A stretch of DNA of 14,303 nucleotides from CAIYPH01 sp043744375 (GTDB lineage Bacteria > Pseudomonadota > Alphaproteobacteria > Acetobacterales > Acetobacteraceae): assembly GCA_043744375.1 (NCBI GenBank), contig JAYTUU010000154.1:1-14303 (forward strand), read 5' to 3'. The notes beneath the pieces are model-generated. The model was not told where the DNA came from and did not search any database. It saw only the letters and a list, made by a program, of their open reading frames with translations. A program made the position numbers and the translations under genes. The first letter of the stretch is position 1. Every line of letters begins with the position of its first letter. Of this stretch, positions 7,886 through 14,298 are shown in pieces.

Positions 7886-7913
7886 CGCCCGGGCCAGTAT
7901 ATTGGCCCGGGTG
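7886..7913. terminator. Bidirectional hairpin between convergent genes
   Basis: A 9-bp perfect GC-rich stem (CCCGGGCCA at 7888-7896 and TGGCCCGGG at 7903-7911) closes a 6-nt loop GTATAT, with one G-T and one further C-G pair extending it to 7886 and 7913. It fills the 39-nt gap between the stops of the convergent solute-binding protein and third enolase-superfamily genes. There is no T-tract, so it may block RNA decay or need Rho as much as act as an intrinsic terminator. Confidence 0.75.
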
Positions 7914-7914
7914 T

Positions 7915-9111
7915 TCAGTCGAAGAAGCCCTTGTCGGCCTCCGACAGATAGGCCTGCGCCTTGCCGATGTTGAAATCGACGCCGAGGCCCGGCCGGTCCC
8001 ACACTTCGATGAAGCCGTCCTTCACGAGGGGATCGGGGAACCCGTCGAGGATGTCGAGCCACCAGCCCGGCCGGATCGCCGGCAGTTCGAAGGCGATGTA
8101 GTTGTCCGGCAAGGCGGCACTGACCTGCACCAGCGCGGCGATGCCGAGCGCGCCATCGGCGATGCCGTGCGGGGCCATCAGGATGCCGTGCAGATCGGCG
8201 TATTCGGCGATCCATTTCAGTTCCGCGAGGCCACCGACGTCGCACGGATCGGGGCCGACGACGTTGACGGCGTGGCGCTCGATCAGGTCCTTGAAGTTCT
8301 GCCGCAGATATATTTGCTCACCGGTGTGGATCGGCGTCGAACTGGCGCGGGTGACTTCGCGATACACGTCGGCATTCACATAGGGGATGTAATCGCCGGT
8401 GATCATGTCTTCCAGCCACATGATGTTGTACGGCTCCAGCGCGCGGGCCAGGCGGATGGCGTCCGGCACCATCATGCCCGGCCCGCAATCCAGCGCCAGA
8501 CCGATCCCGTCACCGAGTTCGGCCTTCATGGCCGCGACACAGGAAACAACGTGGTTGAACGCGCGCTCGGTCATCAGGCCGCGGTCGAGCGCGCCGTGGA
8601 ACGGGCTCGCACGGTTTTCGCCGAGGTGGAAGCCGGGGAACGCGCGCTTCATGCCGCTGTGGAAGCCGATGCCCTGCTTGACGATGGTGAAGCCGTGCGG
8701 GGCTTCCTTCATCGCGCGGACGGAGCGGGCGTAATCCTCCGGCTCGAAGCGCGTCATCGGCGAACGGACGCCGCCGTTATAAACGCGCACACGGTCGCGC
8801 ACCTTGCCGCCGAGGAGCTTGTAGACCGGCACCCCGGCGGCGCGGCCAGCGATGTCCCACAGCGCGATCTCGATGGCGCTGACCGCGGCCCCCCAAGGCT
8901 TGAACGCGCCGCGCTGGCGGATCTTCAGCATCACCCGCTCGACATTGGTCGGGTCCTCGCCGATCAGCGCGTCACGGAGATGGAGCACGTGCGGGGCGAT
9001 ATAGGGCTTGGTGAACTCGACCGGCCCGTAGCCGCTGATCCCGGCGTCCGTGAGGATACGCACGACCGGGTTTTCCCCCAAAGTAGCGCAGCGGATATCG
9101 GTGATCTTCAT
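7915..9111 (-). CDS. Mandelate racemase/muconate lactonizing enzyme family protein (enolase superfamily), third and divergent copy
   Basis: This 398-aa protein has an N-terminal capping domain (about 1-110) and TIM barrel. Candidate catalytic residues are Lys145 (IVKQG), Asp208 (LALDCG), Glu234 (WLED), Glu265 (HTGEQ), Asp288 (GPDPCDVGG) and His315 (APHG), with Glu342 (FELP) late in the barrel. The second residue of KxK is Gly147, as in the two other copies. It lacks their GWGP motif and carries a longer stretch between Lys145 and Asp208 (about residues 148-190, rich in His, Gly and Phe), as in several sugar-acid dehydratases, so it belongs to a different subgroup. The ATG at 9111 has GGAG 6 nt upstream. 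It is single-cistron, convergent with the solute-binding protein gene and divergent from a lipoprotein gene. A dehydratase acting on an aldonic acid is the best guess. Confidence 0.92.
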   Translation of the reverse strand: MKITDIRCATLGENPVVRILTDAGISGYGPVEFTKPYIAPHVLHLRDALIGEDPTNVERVMLKIRQRGAFKPWGAAVSAIEIALWDIAGRAAGVPVYKLLGGKVRDRVRVYNGGVRSPMTRFEPEDYARSVRAMKEAPHGFTIVKQGIGFHSGMKRAFPGFHLGENRASPFHGALDRGLMTERAFNHVVSCVAAMKAELGDGIGLALDCGPGMMVPDAIRLARALEPYNIMWLEDMITGDYIPYVNADVYREVTRASSTPIHTGEQIYLRQNFKDLIERHAVNVVGPDPCDVGGLAELKWIAEYADLHGILMAPHGIADGALGIAALVQVSAALPDNYIAFELPAIRPGWWLDILDGFPDPLVKDGFIEVWDRPGLGVDFNIGKAQAYLSEADKGFFD

Positions 9112-9279
9112 GGTCGGCTCCGTGGTTCTCCCGCCATGCCGCGGGAGTGCGTCGCCAGTTTCGCGACTGCTGCCGGATGGGTCAATGCGGGGACAACGCG
9201 GAGTTGATCACGGGAATCGGCGGCGGTATGGCATGAGGACGGCGCGCCGGCAGATGGCCGGCAGGACGGGGAGGCTACG
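9112..9279. promoter_or_regulatory. Divergent intergenic region
   Basis: This 168-bp gap lies between the third enolase-superfamily gene and the lipoprotein gene. An inverted repeat at 9128-9147 (CTCCCGC, six bases, GCGGGAG) would form a hairpin in the leader of the minus-strand gene, about 17 nt before its ATG. A second small hairpin (9246-9262, GCCGGC arms) precedes the lipoprotein Shine-Dalgarno. Either may be an operator or chance in GC-rich DNA. No clear promoter hexamers are seen. Confidence 0.3.
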
Positions 9280-9519
9280 ATGCGGCTTGGGATGATCGCC
9301 ATTGCGTGCCTCGTGTTGCTCGCGGGCTGCGGCAGCACGAGTTTTGATCGAGTGAGCACCGGCGCAGGCACGGGGGCAGGAACCGGCGCCGTGGTCGGAC
9401 TGCTCGGCGGCCCCGTCGGCGTGCTGCTCGGCGCCGCGATCGGCGCAGGCGCGGGCGCGGTCACCGGGGGGCTCACCACCCAGGACCAGATCGATCTCGG
9501 CAAGCCCCTTTGGAAATAG
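9280..9519 (+). CDS. Small glycine-zipper lipoprotein
   Basis: This 79-aa protein has a short signal peptide ending in the lipobox LLAGC, with Cys17 as the lipidated residue. The rest is a Gly/Ala-rich segment (about 28-66) with repeated GxxxG-type spacing (TGAGTGAGTGAVVGLLGG, then GAAIGAGAGAVTGG), forming one or two tightly packing transmembrane helices, followed by a charged tail ending KPLWK. Such proteins sit in the outer membrane or periplasm and resemble osmotically induced or stress-response lipoproteins. GGGGAGG lies 5 nt before the ATG, a strong ribosome binding site. The gene ends 4 nt from the stop of the convergent CBS-domain gene. No specific function can be assigned. Confidence 0.85.
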   Translation: MRLGMIAIACLVLLAGCGSTSFDRVSTGAGTGAGTGAVVGLLGGPVGVLLGAAIGAGAGAVTGGLTTQDQIDLGKPLWK

Positions 9520-9523
9520 CGGG

Positions 9524-9958
9524 TTACCCCACGCCGGCGACGTAGGCGCGCAGGCTCTCCACCTCGCCCTCCTGCGCCATGATGCGCGCCTTCACCACGT
9601 CGCCGATGCTGATGATGCCGATGAGTTGGCCACCTTCAAGCACGGGAAGATGGCGGAACCGCCCGGCGGTCATCATCGCCATCGCCTCGGCGACCGTGGT
9701 GCAGCGCGTGACGGTCGTCAGCGCCCGGGTCATCAGATGGTCGACCGTCAGGCGCAAGGCGGCGGGGCCATGTTCGGCCAGGGCGACGACGATATCGCGT
9801 TCACTGACGATGCCGAGCAATTGGCCGGCGGTGTCCTGCACAACGGCGGCGCCGATGCGGCGGTCGGCGAGCAGGCGGGCCACCGCGGCAACGTCGGCGG
9901 TCGGCGCGACGGACGTTACGTCGTTGCCCTTGTGCTTCAGGATTGCGGCGACAGTCAT
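9524..9958 (-). CDS. CBS domain-containing protein (two CBS motifs)
   Basis: This 144-aa stand-alone Bateman-module protein has CBS 1 at about 12-62 and CBS 2 at about 75-130. Both carry the adenosine-nucleotide-binding S/T-x-x-D pattern: Ser52-Asp55 in GIVSERD and Ser117-Asp120 in IISIGD. The C-terminus ends YVAGVG. Such proteins typically bind AMP, ATP or SAM and modulate partner enzymes. The frame extends to 10027, but the ATG at 9958 is preferred: it has GGAGGG 7 nt upstream, and the added N-terminus would be unlike a CBS protein. It lies about 150 nt downstream of the glucan exporter gene on the same strand, with no terminator visible between them, so readthrough is possible. The regulated partner is unknown. 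Confidence 0.9.
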   Translation of the reverse strand: MTVAAILKHKGNDVTSVAPTADVAAVARLLADRRIGAAVVQDTAGQLLGIVSERDIVVALAEHGPAALRLTVDHLMTRALTTVTRCTTVAEAMAMMTAGRFRHLPVLEGGQLIGIISIGDVVKARIMAQEGEVESLRAYVAGVG

Positions 9959-10109
9959 CCAAATGCCCTCCGAATGAGGGCCAGCCGCCACGGCGGCGCG
10001 GCCGGCCGGTTGACGCCAGGGGAGCATGTACTATTTGGCGGCCTGGATGCGAGAAAATGTGGCGGCGATCATGTCAACGTGACGCATTGATGCCGTCGCT
10101 ACCCGCCAA

Positions 10110-11882
10110 TCATGGCGCCGGCGTCAACTGGGTCGCGACGAGGTTGGCGAATATGCCGTTCCGGGCCATCAGGGCCGCGTAGGGGCCGTGCTCGGCGATG
10201 CGGCCGGCGTCGAAGACGAGAATGTCGTCGGCGTCGCGGATGGTGGACAGGCGATGAGCGATGATGAAGGTGGTGCGGCCGGCCATCAGCCGCCGCAACG
10301 CGATGCTCACCCGCGCCTCGGTGGCGGCGTCGAGCGCCGAAGTGGCTTCATCGAGTATCAGGATCGGCGGGTCCTTCAGCAGCGCGCGGGCAATCGCCAA
10401 ACGCTGGCGCTGGCCGCCGGAAAGGCTGGCGCCGCGTTCGCCGACCAGGGTGTCGTAGCCGTCGGTTTGGGCGATGATGAAATCATGCGCCTCGGCCATC
10501 CGGCAGGCCGCCTCGATCTGCTCCTGGGTGGCGTCGGGGCGGCCGATCAGCAGATTGTCGCGGAGGGAGCGGTTGAACAGCAGCGAGTCCTGGAACACCA
10601 CGCCGATGTTGCGGCGCAGGCTGTCGAGCGTGATGTCGCGCAGATCCTGGCCGTTGATGCGGATGCTGCCGTGGTCAGGGTCCCAGAAGCGTTGCAGCAG
10701 CGCCATGCAGGTCGTCTTGCCCGCGCCGGTCGGGCCGACCAGCGCGACCGACGTGCCGGGGCGGGCGGTGAAGCTGACCGCGTCGAGCACTGGCGGGCCG
10801 CCGGGATAGGCGAAGGCGATGTCGGTGAATGTGATTTCGCCGGCGCCGGGCGCCAAGGCCTGCGCGCCGGGGCGGTCGGGAACGGAGGTTTCGGCGTCAA
10901 GCACGGCAAAGAAGTCGGTGAGCCCGGGAATTTCCAGGAACAGCCGCATGGCAAACGACATCGCGCTGTCGAGGCGCGCGATCAGCAGCGTCGCGAACCC
11001 CATGAAAGCGACGATCTCGCCGACGCTCGCCTGGCCGCGCGCATTGAGGATCGTGCCGGTGACAACGATGGCGATGACCGTGATCGTGCTGGCACCGCGG
11101 GTGGCGACGTTGGCCACCGCCCACCAGTTCAGCACGGGGAACTGGTGGCGGATGACCTCGCGCATGATGGCGCCGAACCGGCCGGTCTCTTCGGCGAGGC
11201 GGGCGAAGGATTGCACCACGGTGACATTGGCCAGCGCGTCCTGCGCGGTGCCGACGAGTTCGACCTGCCAGTGCTGCGCCCGGCTCTGGCCCGCCTCGGT
11301 GCGCCGGATGACCAGCAGGATCAGGGCCGCGAACACCACCACGAGGCTGATCAGCGCGATGGCAAGTCGCCAGTTCAGCAGCAGGGTGATCGGCAGCAGC
11401 ACGGTGATGGCGAGGAAGATGGCAAGCTGGTCGCGGAAGAACCCAAGCCAGAGCCAGAACATCGTGTCGGCGCCGGAGAGCATGACTTTCAACAGGCGCC
11501 CGGAATGGGCGGCGCCGTGGAAGGCCGGCGGCAATGCCAGAACATGTTCGTAGAAGCGGCGCATGGCGAGCAGGCGGTTGCGATGGGCGAGGCGCTCGGC
11601 CTGCAGGGAGGCGGCCATGCTGGCAGCGATGCCGGCGAGGCCGACGCCGGCCCAGATGCCGAGCAGCCAGGAGGCTTCGTGCCAAAGCGCGTCGTGCCAG
11701 AGCGCGTCGGCCGGGCGGGTGCTGGCGGTGCCGAGCATTTCGATCACACGGCCGAACAGCACCGGCTCGACGAACAGCAAGGCGGCGAGGCCGAGATTGG
11801 CGATCACGAGAAGCGCGGCGACACGCCGGTCGCGGCCAAGTACGGCGATGACGCGGCGATAGAGGCGCCAGAAGCGCTTCAT
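10110..11882 (-). CDS. ndvA: Glucan ABC transporter, fused permease/ATP-binding protein (NdvA/ChvA-like beta-1,2-glucan exporter)
   Basis: This 590-aa half-transporter has an N-terminal six-helix membrane domain (about 20-320) and a C-terminal nucleotide-binding domain (about 349-585). Visible motifs are Walker A GPTGAGKT (383-390, Lys389), Q-loop Gln431, signature LSGGQ (487-491), Walker B ILILDE (Glu512) and H-loop His543. It works as a homodimer in the inner membrane. The N-terminus (VLGRDRR, then ALLFVEPVLFGRVIEML) and overall length resemble the NdvA/ChvA cyclic beta-1,2-glucan exporters, used in osmoadaptation and host interaction; no glucan synthase gene is in the window, so the substrate is inferred. 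The ATG lies 4 nt after the pdxY stop, giving TGATGGGATG, so translation is probably coupled. Codons near residues 58-68 contain a recent 15-nt tandem duplication. Confidence 0.82.
   Translation of the reverse strand: MKRFWRLYRRVIAVLGRDRRVAALLVIANLGLAALLFVEPVLFGRVIEMLGTASTRPADALWHDALWHEASWLLGIWAGVGLAGIAASMAASLQAERLAHRNRLLAMRRFYEHVLALPPAFHGAAHSGRLLKVMLSGADTMFWLWLGFFRDQLAIFLAITVLLPITLLLNWRLAIALISLVVVFAALILLVIRRTEAGQSRAQHWQVELVGTAQDALANVTVVQSFARLAEETGRFGAIMREVIRHQFPVLNWWAVANVATRGASTITVIAIVVTGTILNARGQASVGEIVAFMGFATLLIARLDSAMSFAMRLFLEIPGLTDFFAVLDAETSVPDRPGAQALAPGAGEITFTDIAFAYPGGPPVLDAVSFTARPGTSVALVGPTGAGKTTCMALLQRFWDPDHGSIRINGQDLRDITLDSLRRNIGVVFQDSLLFNRSLRDNLLIGRPDATQEQIEAACRMAEAHDFIIAQTDGYDTLVGERGASLSGGQRQRLAIARALLKDPPILILDEATSALDAATEARVSIALRRLMAGRTTFIIAHRLSTIRDADDILVFDAGRIAEHGPYAALMARNGIFANLVATQLTPAP
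11679..11708 (-). repeat. 15-bp in-frame tandem duplication inside ndvA
   Basis: Two adjacent 15-nt units (11679-11693 and 11694-11708) differ by one base and encode DALWH twice, giving DALWHDALWHEA in the first periplasmic segment after the first membrane helix of the exporter. The frame is kept. It looks like a replication-slippage duplication. Confidence 0.85.
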
Positions 11883-11886
11883 CCCA

Positions 11887-12735
11887 TCAGCAAGGTTCGG
11901 GGGCGAAGCGGCGCGTGGGAGAGACGAACTCGTCCTGGGCGGCGACCAGGAGGATTTCGCGCGAACCGGCCTCGGCGGTGCGGCGCAGCAGGCCGTAGAT
12001 CGAGCTTCCCGCCTCCGCCATCGCGGTCGCCGCGTTGCCGCTGCGCAGCCGGTGGAACAGGAACAATGCGGCGATGGCGTCGCCGGCGCCGTTGACGTGC
12101 ACGGGCAGCAGCGGCGTCCGCAACCGGTGGATCGCGCCCCCTTCGCTGCACAGCATGTCCATCGCGTCGGCGGGCGTCTCCTCCGTGCGCAGGCTGGTCA
12201 GCAGGACGATGCGCGGGCCGAGTGCGTGCAAGGCGGTGACGGCACGCTTGACCTCGGCCAGGGTCGTGCACGGCAAGCCCGTGAGATGGCGCAGCTCGAA
12301 CAAGTTCGGCGTGGCGATGTCGGCGGCCGGCAGCGCCTGGCTGCGGATGAGGTCGGGGATCCCGGCGCGGACATAGAGATCGGTGTCGTCGTCGCCCATC
12401 ACCGGGTCGCAGCAATAGACGCAGGCGGGGTTGGCCGCCTTGGCGCGGCGAACGGCATCGAGGATGGCGCTGCCGATGCCCGCGTCGCCCATGTAGCCGG
12501 ACAGCACCGCGTCGCACCGGGCCAGCGCCCCGCGCTCGGCAATGCCGGCGATCACCCGACCCACCTGCTCGCCGGTGAACACATCCCCCGTCCAGCTGCC
12601 ATAGCCCGTGTGGTTGGAGAACTGCACCGTGTTCACCGCCCACACCTCGGCCCCAAGCCGCTGCAACGGAAATACCGCGCTGGCATTGCCGACATGCCCG
12701 TAGGCGACCCAGGACTGAACGGAGAGAATATTCAT
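11887..12735 (-). CDS. pdxY: Pyridoxal kinase PdxY
   Basis: This 282-aa ribokinase-fold enzyme phosphorylates pyridoxal to pyridoxal 5'-phosphate in the salvage pathway. It aligns end to end with E. coli PdxY in my reading: NILSVQSWVAYGHVGN at the start, NTVQFSNHTGYGSWTG (35-50), CDAVLSGYMGDA, CCDPVMGD (108-115), ATPNLFEL, and the anion-hole motif GAGD (216-219) with catalytic Asp219. The frame is open to 13197, but homology begins at 12735. The ATG has no convincing Shine-Dalgarno; instead it lies 1 nt after the TGA of the SDR-scar mini-ORF at 12737-12808, which does have one, so translation is probably coupled. The stop is 4 nt before the glucan exporter, giving the order mini-ORF, pdxY, ndvA. 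Confidence 0.93.
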   Translation of the reverse strand: MNILSVQSWVAYGHVGNASAVFPLQRLGAEVWAVNTVQFSNHTGYGSWTGDVFTGEQVGRVIAGIAERGALARCDAVLSGYMGDAGIGSAILDAVRRAKAANPACVYCCDPVMGDDDTDLYVRAGIPDLIRSQALPAADIATPNLFELRHLTGLPCTTLAEVKRAVTALHALGPRIVLLTSLRTEETPADAMDMLCSEGGAIHRLRTPLLPVHVNGAGDAIAALFLFHRLRSGNAATAMAEAGSSIYGLLRRTAEAGSREILLVAAQDEFVSPTRRFAPEPC

Positions 12736-12736
12736 C

Positions 12737-12808
12737 TCAGGCGGTGCGGCCACCATCGACGGGCAGCAGCACGCCGGTGATGAGGGCCACTTTTCCTTTG
12801 AGCCGCAT
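12737..12808 (-). pseudogene. Internally deleted short-chain dehydrogenase/reductase (SDR scar), now a 23-codon leader ORF
   Basis: The 23-aa peptide begins MRLKGKVALITG, the typical start of a classical SDR up to the first Rossmann strand. It continues without a break into VLLPVDGGRTA and stop, the typical SDR C-terminus, where ITG-x-x-x-PVDGG is normal. About 230 residues expected between these parts are missing, and the junction falls at the ITG shared by both ends, as expected for recombination between short similar sequences. The ATG keeps a good ribosome binding site (GCGGAGAC, 7 nt upstream). The stop TGA is followed by one G and then the pdxY ATG. It cannot have enzyme activity, but its translation probably feeds ribosomes into pdxY. 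Confidence 0.75.
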
Positions 12809-12991
12809 GATCGTCTCCGCTGAAATGTCGTTCGCCAAAGCCCCGTGGGGGCCGGGGAGAAGCTAGGGGGGCGGCAATGGAGCGTCAAACCACGGGGGGC
12901 GTCAAACCACGGGCGTGCTTGCCAGCATTGCCGCAACGGATTAACGAAACCGGTCCGCCCCATACTGGCGCGCCACAGAAAGACAGCGAAC
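12809..12991. promoter_or_regulatory. Divergent region between SDR scar/pdxY and ene-reductase gene
   Basis: This 183-bp gap must hold the promoters of the pdxY-ndvA transcript and of the ene-reductase gene. Its clearest structure is the 17-bp-period direct repeat at 12882-12913. No convincing -35/-10 pair is visible for either direction. Confidence 0.4.
12882..12913. repeat. Tandem direct repeat, 17-bp period
   Basis: The 15-nt sequence GCGTCAAACCACGGG occurs at 12882-12896 and again at 12899-12913, with period 17. The core CAAACCAC stands out from the surrounding GC-rich DNA. It lies about 80 nt before the ene-reductase ATG and about 75 nt upstream of the SDR-scar ATG, a position suited to a regulator binding site, but it could be a slippage product. 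Confidence 0.6.
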
Positions 12992-14077
12992 ATGCCGATG
13001 CCGAAACTCTTCGAGCCCATCACCTTCCGCTCGGTCACCGCGCGCAACCGCATCGCCATCGCGCCGATGTGCCAGTACTGCGCCACCGAAGGCACCGGCG
13101 ATGACTGGCACCTCCAGCATCTCGGCGCCCGCGCCATGGGCGGCGCCGGGATCGTGTTCACCGAAGCCACCCATGTCTCCGCGATCGGGCGGATCACGCC
13201 GGGCTGCCTCGGCCTCTACACCGACGCGCACCAGGCGCTGATGGCGCGGATCGCGGCATTGATCACGATGGGCGGGGCCATTCCCGGCGTGCAGATGGCC
13301 CATGCCGGGCGCAAGGCGAGCACGGATGCTCCGTGGCACGGCGGCAAGCCGATCCCGCCCGGCGATCCGCGCGGCTGGCAGCCGGTCGGGCCGACGACGA
13401 CGCCGTTCGGCGACGGCTACAACGCGCCGCATGCGCTGACGGCTTCCGAGATCGCTGGCATCACCGACGAGTTCGTCGCCTCCACCCGCCGCGCTTTGGC
13501 CGCCGGGATCAAGGTGATCGAACTGCACGCGGCGCATGGCTACCTGATCCACTCCTTCCTCTCGCCGATCTCCAACACCCGCAATGACGGCTATGGCGGC
13601 GACCTCGCCGGCCGCTCGCGCCTGCTGATGGAGACCGTCGAGGCCATCCGCGGCGTCTGGCCGGACGATCTGCCGCTGTTCGTGCGGCTGTCCTGCGTCG
13701 ACTGGATGGAGGGCGGGCTGACCATCGCCGATACCATCGAGATCGCCCGGCGCCTGAAGGCCACCGGGAAGGTCGATCTGATCGACTGCTCGTCAGGCAG
13801 CGTGGCGGCGGTCGGGCCGAAAATCCCGTCGCTGCACCCCGGCTACCAGGTGCCCTTCGCCGAGGCCGTGCGGCACGAGGCCGGGATCGCGACCGGCGCC
13901 GTGGGGCTGATCACCGCCCCCGAGCACGCCGCCGAAATCGTCGCCAACGACCGCGCCGATCTCGTGTTCATCGGCCGCGCCGTGCTGGCCGACCCGGCCT
14001 GGCCGCTGCGCGCCGCGAAGCATCTGGGTGCGGCCCCCGATCTGATGGCGCAATACAAGCGTGCCACTCTGACCTAA
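12992..14077 (+). CDS. NADH:flavin oxidoreductase, Old Yellow Enzyme family (YqjM/NamA-like ene-reductase)
   Basis: This 361-aa FMN-dependent TIM barrel reduces activated C=C bonds using NAD(P)H. It carries the markers of the thermophilic-like YqjM/NamA branch: Cys27 (APMCQYC) that tunes the flavin, Tyr29, the substrate-binding pair His179 and His182 in HAAHGYLIH with Tyr184, LSPISNTRNDGYGG (190-203), and the C-terminal FMN-binding DLVFIGRAVLADP. The length is slightly above the roughly 340 residues of YqjM, with an extra loop near 113-140 (GGKPIPPGDPRGWQP). The frame is open from 12845, but homology starts at 12992; another ATG at 12998 is possible. The Shine-Dalgarno is weak (AAAGACAG). It diverges from the SDR scar and pdxY, and the right repeat copy starts directly after its stop. 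A role in xenobiotic or unsaturated-acid metabolism is inferred. Confidence 0.92.
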   Translation: MPMPKLFEPITFRSVTARNRIAIAPMCQYCATEGTGDDWHLQHLGARAMGGAGIVFTEATHVSAIGRITPGCLGLYTDAHQALMARIAALITMGGAIPGVQMAHAGRKASTDAPWHGGKPIPPGDPRGWQPVGPTTTPFGDGYNAPHALTASEIAGITDEFVASTRRALAAGIKVIELHAAHGYLIHSFLSPISNTRNDGYGGDLAGRSRLLMETVEAIRGVWPDDLPLFVRLSCVDWMEGGLTIADTIEIARRLKATGKVDLIDCSSGSVAAVGPKIPSLHPGYQVPFAEAVRHEAGIATGAVGLITAPEHAAEIVANDRADLVFIGRAVLADPAWPLRAAKHLGAAPDLMAQYKRATLT

Positions 14078-14166
14078 AGAGTCCGATCGGCTCCCCCACG
14101 GCAGTCCAGGGAAGGCAAGCGCGCCTCCGGCGGCCAAGGGCCAGTGGCCCTTGGAACCCCGGACTG
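14078..14166 (+). repeat. Dispersed 3'-UTR repeat, right copy
   Basis: It begins on the first base after the ene-reductase TAA. Positions 14078-14133 are the exact reverse complement of 38-93. A hairpin follows at 14134-14154 (arms CCAAGGGCC and GGCCCTTGG, loop AGT), then a C-rich tail ending GGACTG near 14166. Compared with the left copy the hairpin differs at two base pairs, both with compensating changes, whereas the 56-nt block is unchanged. Relative to the preceding gene, both copies have the same orientation and position. Confidence 0.85.
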
Positions 14167-14217
14167 CTCGCGGCTGGACGGCCGGCCTTCGCGTGAGCAC
14201 CCGCAATCTCGCCGCAT

Positions 14218-14298
14218 TCACTGGCGAAGCCCAAACTCCCGCGCGATCGCAATGCGGTCCGAGATGTCGATGGCCTGCGGCGCAAAAAGTCGGGGGGA
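14218..14298 (-). pseudogene. Possible 3' remnant of an unidentified gene
   Basis: An open frame of 26 codons plus stop reads SPRLFAPQAIDISDRIAI and then AREFGLRQ. The central part looks like a natural protein C-terminus (amphipathic helix, no low complexity), but there is no start codon, and the frame is closed upstream by a TGA at 14299-14301 inside the repeat fragment. It may be the end of a gene truncated next to a repeat, or chance. I do not recognise the family. Confidence 0.25.

Noticed and set aside
10040..10090. TTGACA on the minus strand (10072-10077) as -35 of a CBS-gene promoter
   Set aside because: The -35 match is perfect, but no reasonable -10 lies at 15-19 nt, so I do not call a promoter.
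10188..12095. 635-codon plus-strand open frame opposite ndvA
   Set aside because: It is antisense to an exporter with all ABC motifs. The Gly/Asp/Glu/His-rich sequence is typical of a mirror frame in GC-rich DNA.
12915..12970. Promoter-like TTGCCA and CATACT hexamers before the ene-reductase
   Set aside because: Each matches one consensus element only, and neither has a partner at correct spacing.
12845..12991. GTG-started N-terminal extension of the ene-reductase
   Set aside because: The added 49 residues cover the intergenic tandem repeat and do not resemble the Old Yellow Enzyme family, whose N-terminus starts at or just after 12992.
12736..13197. N-terminal extension of the pyridoxal kinase frame to 436 codons
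   Set aside because: The extra 154 residues overlap the ene-reductase gene on the other strand and have no PdxY similarity; the kinase homology begins at 12735.
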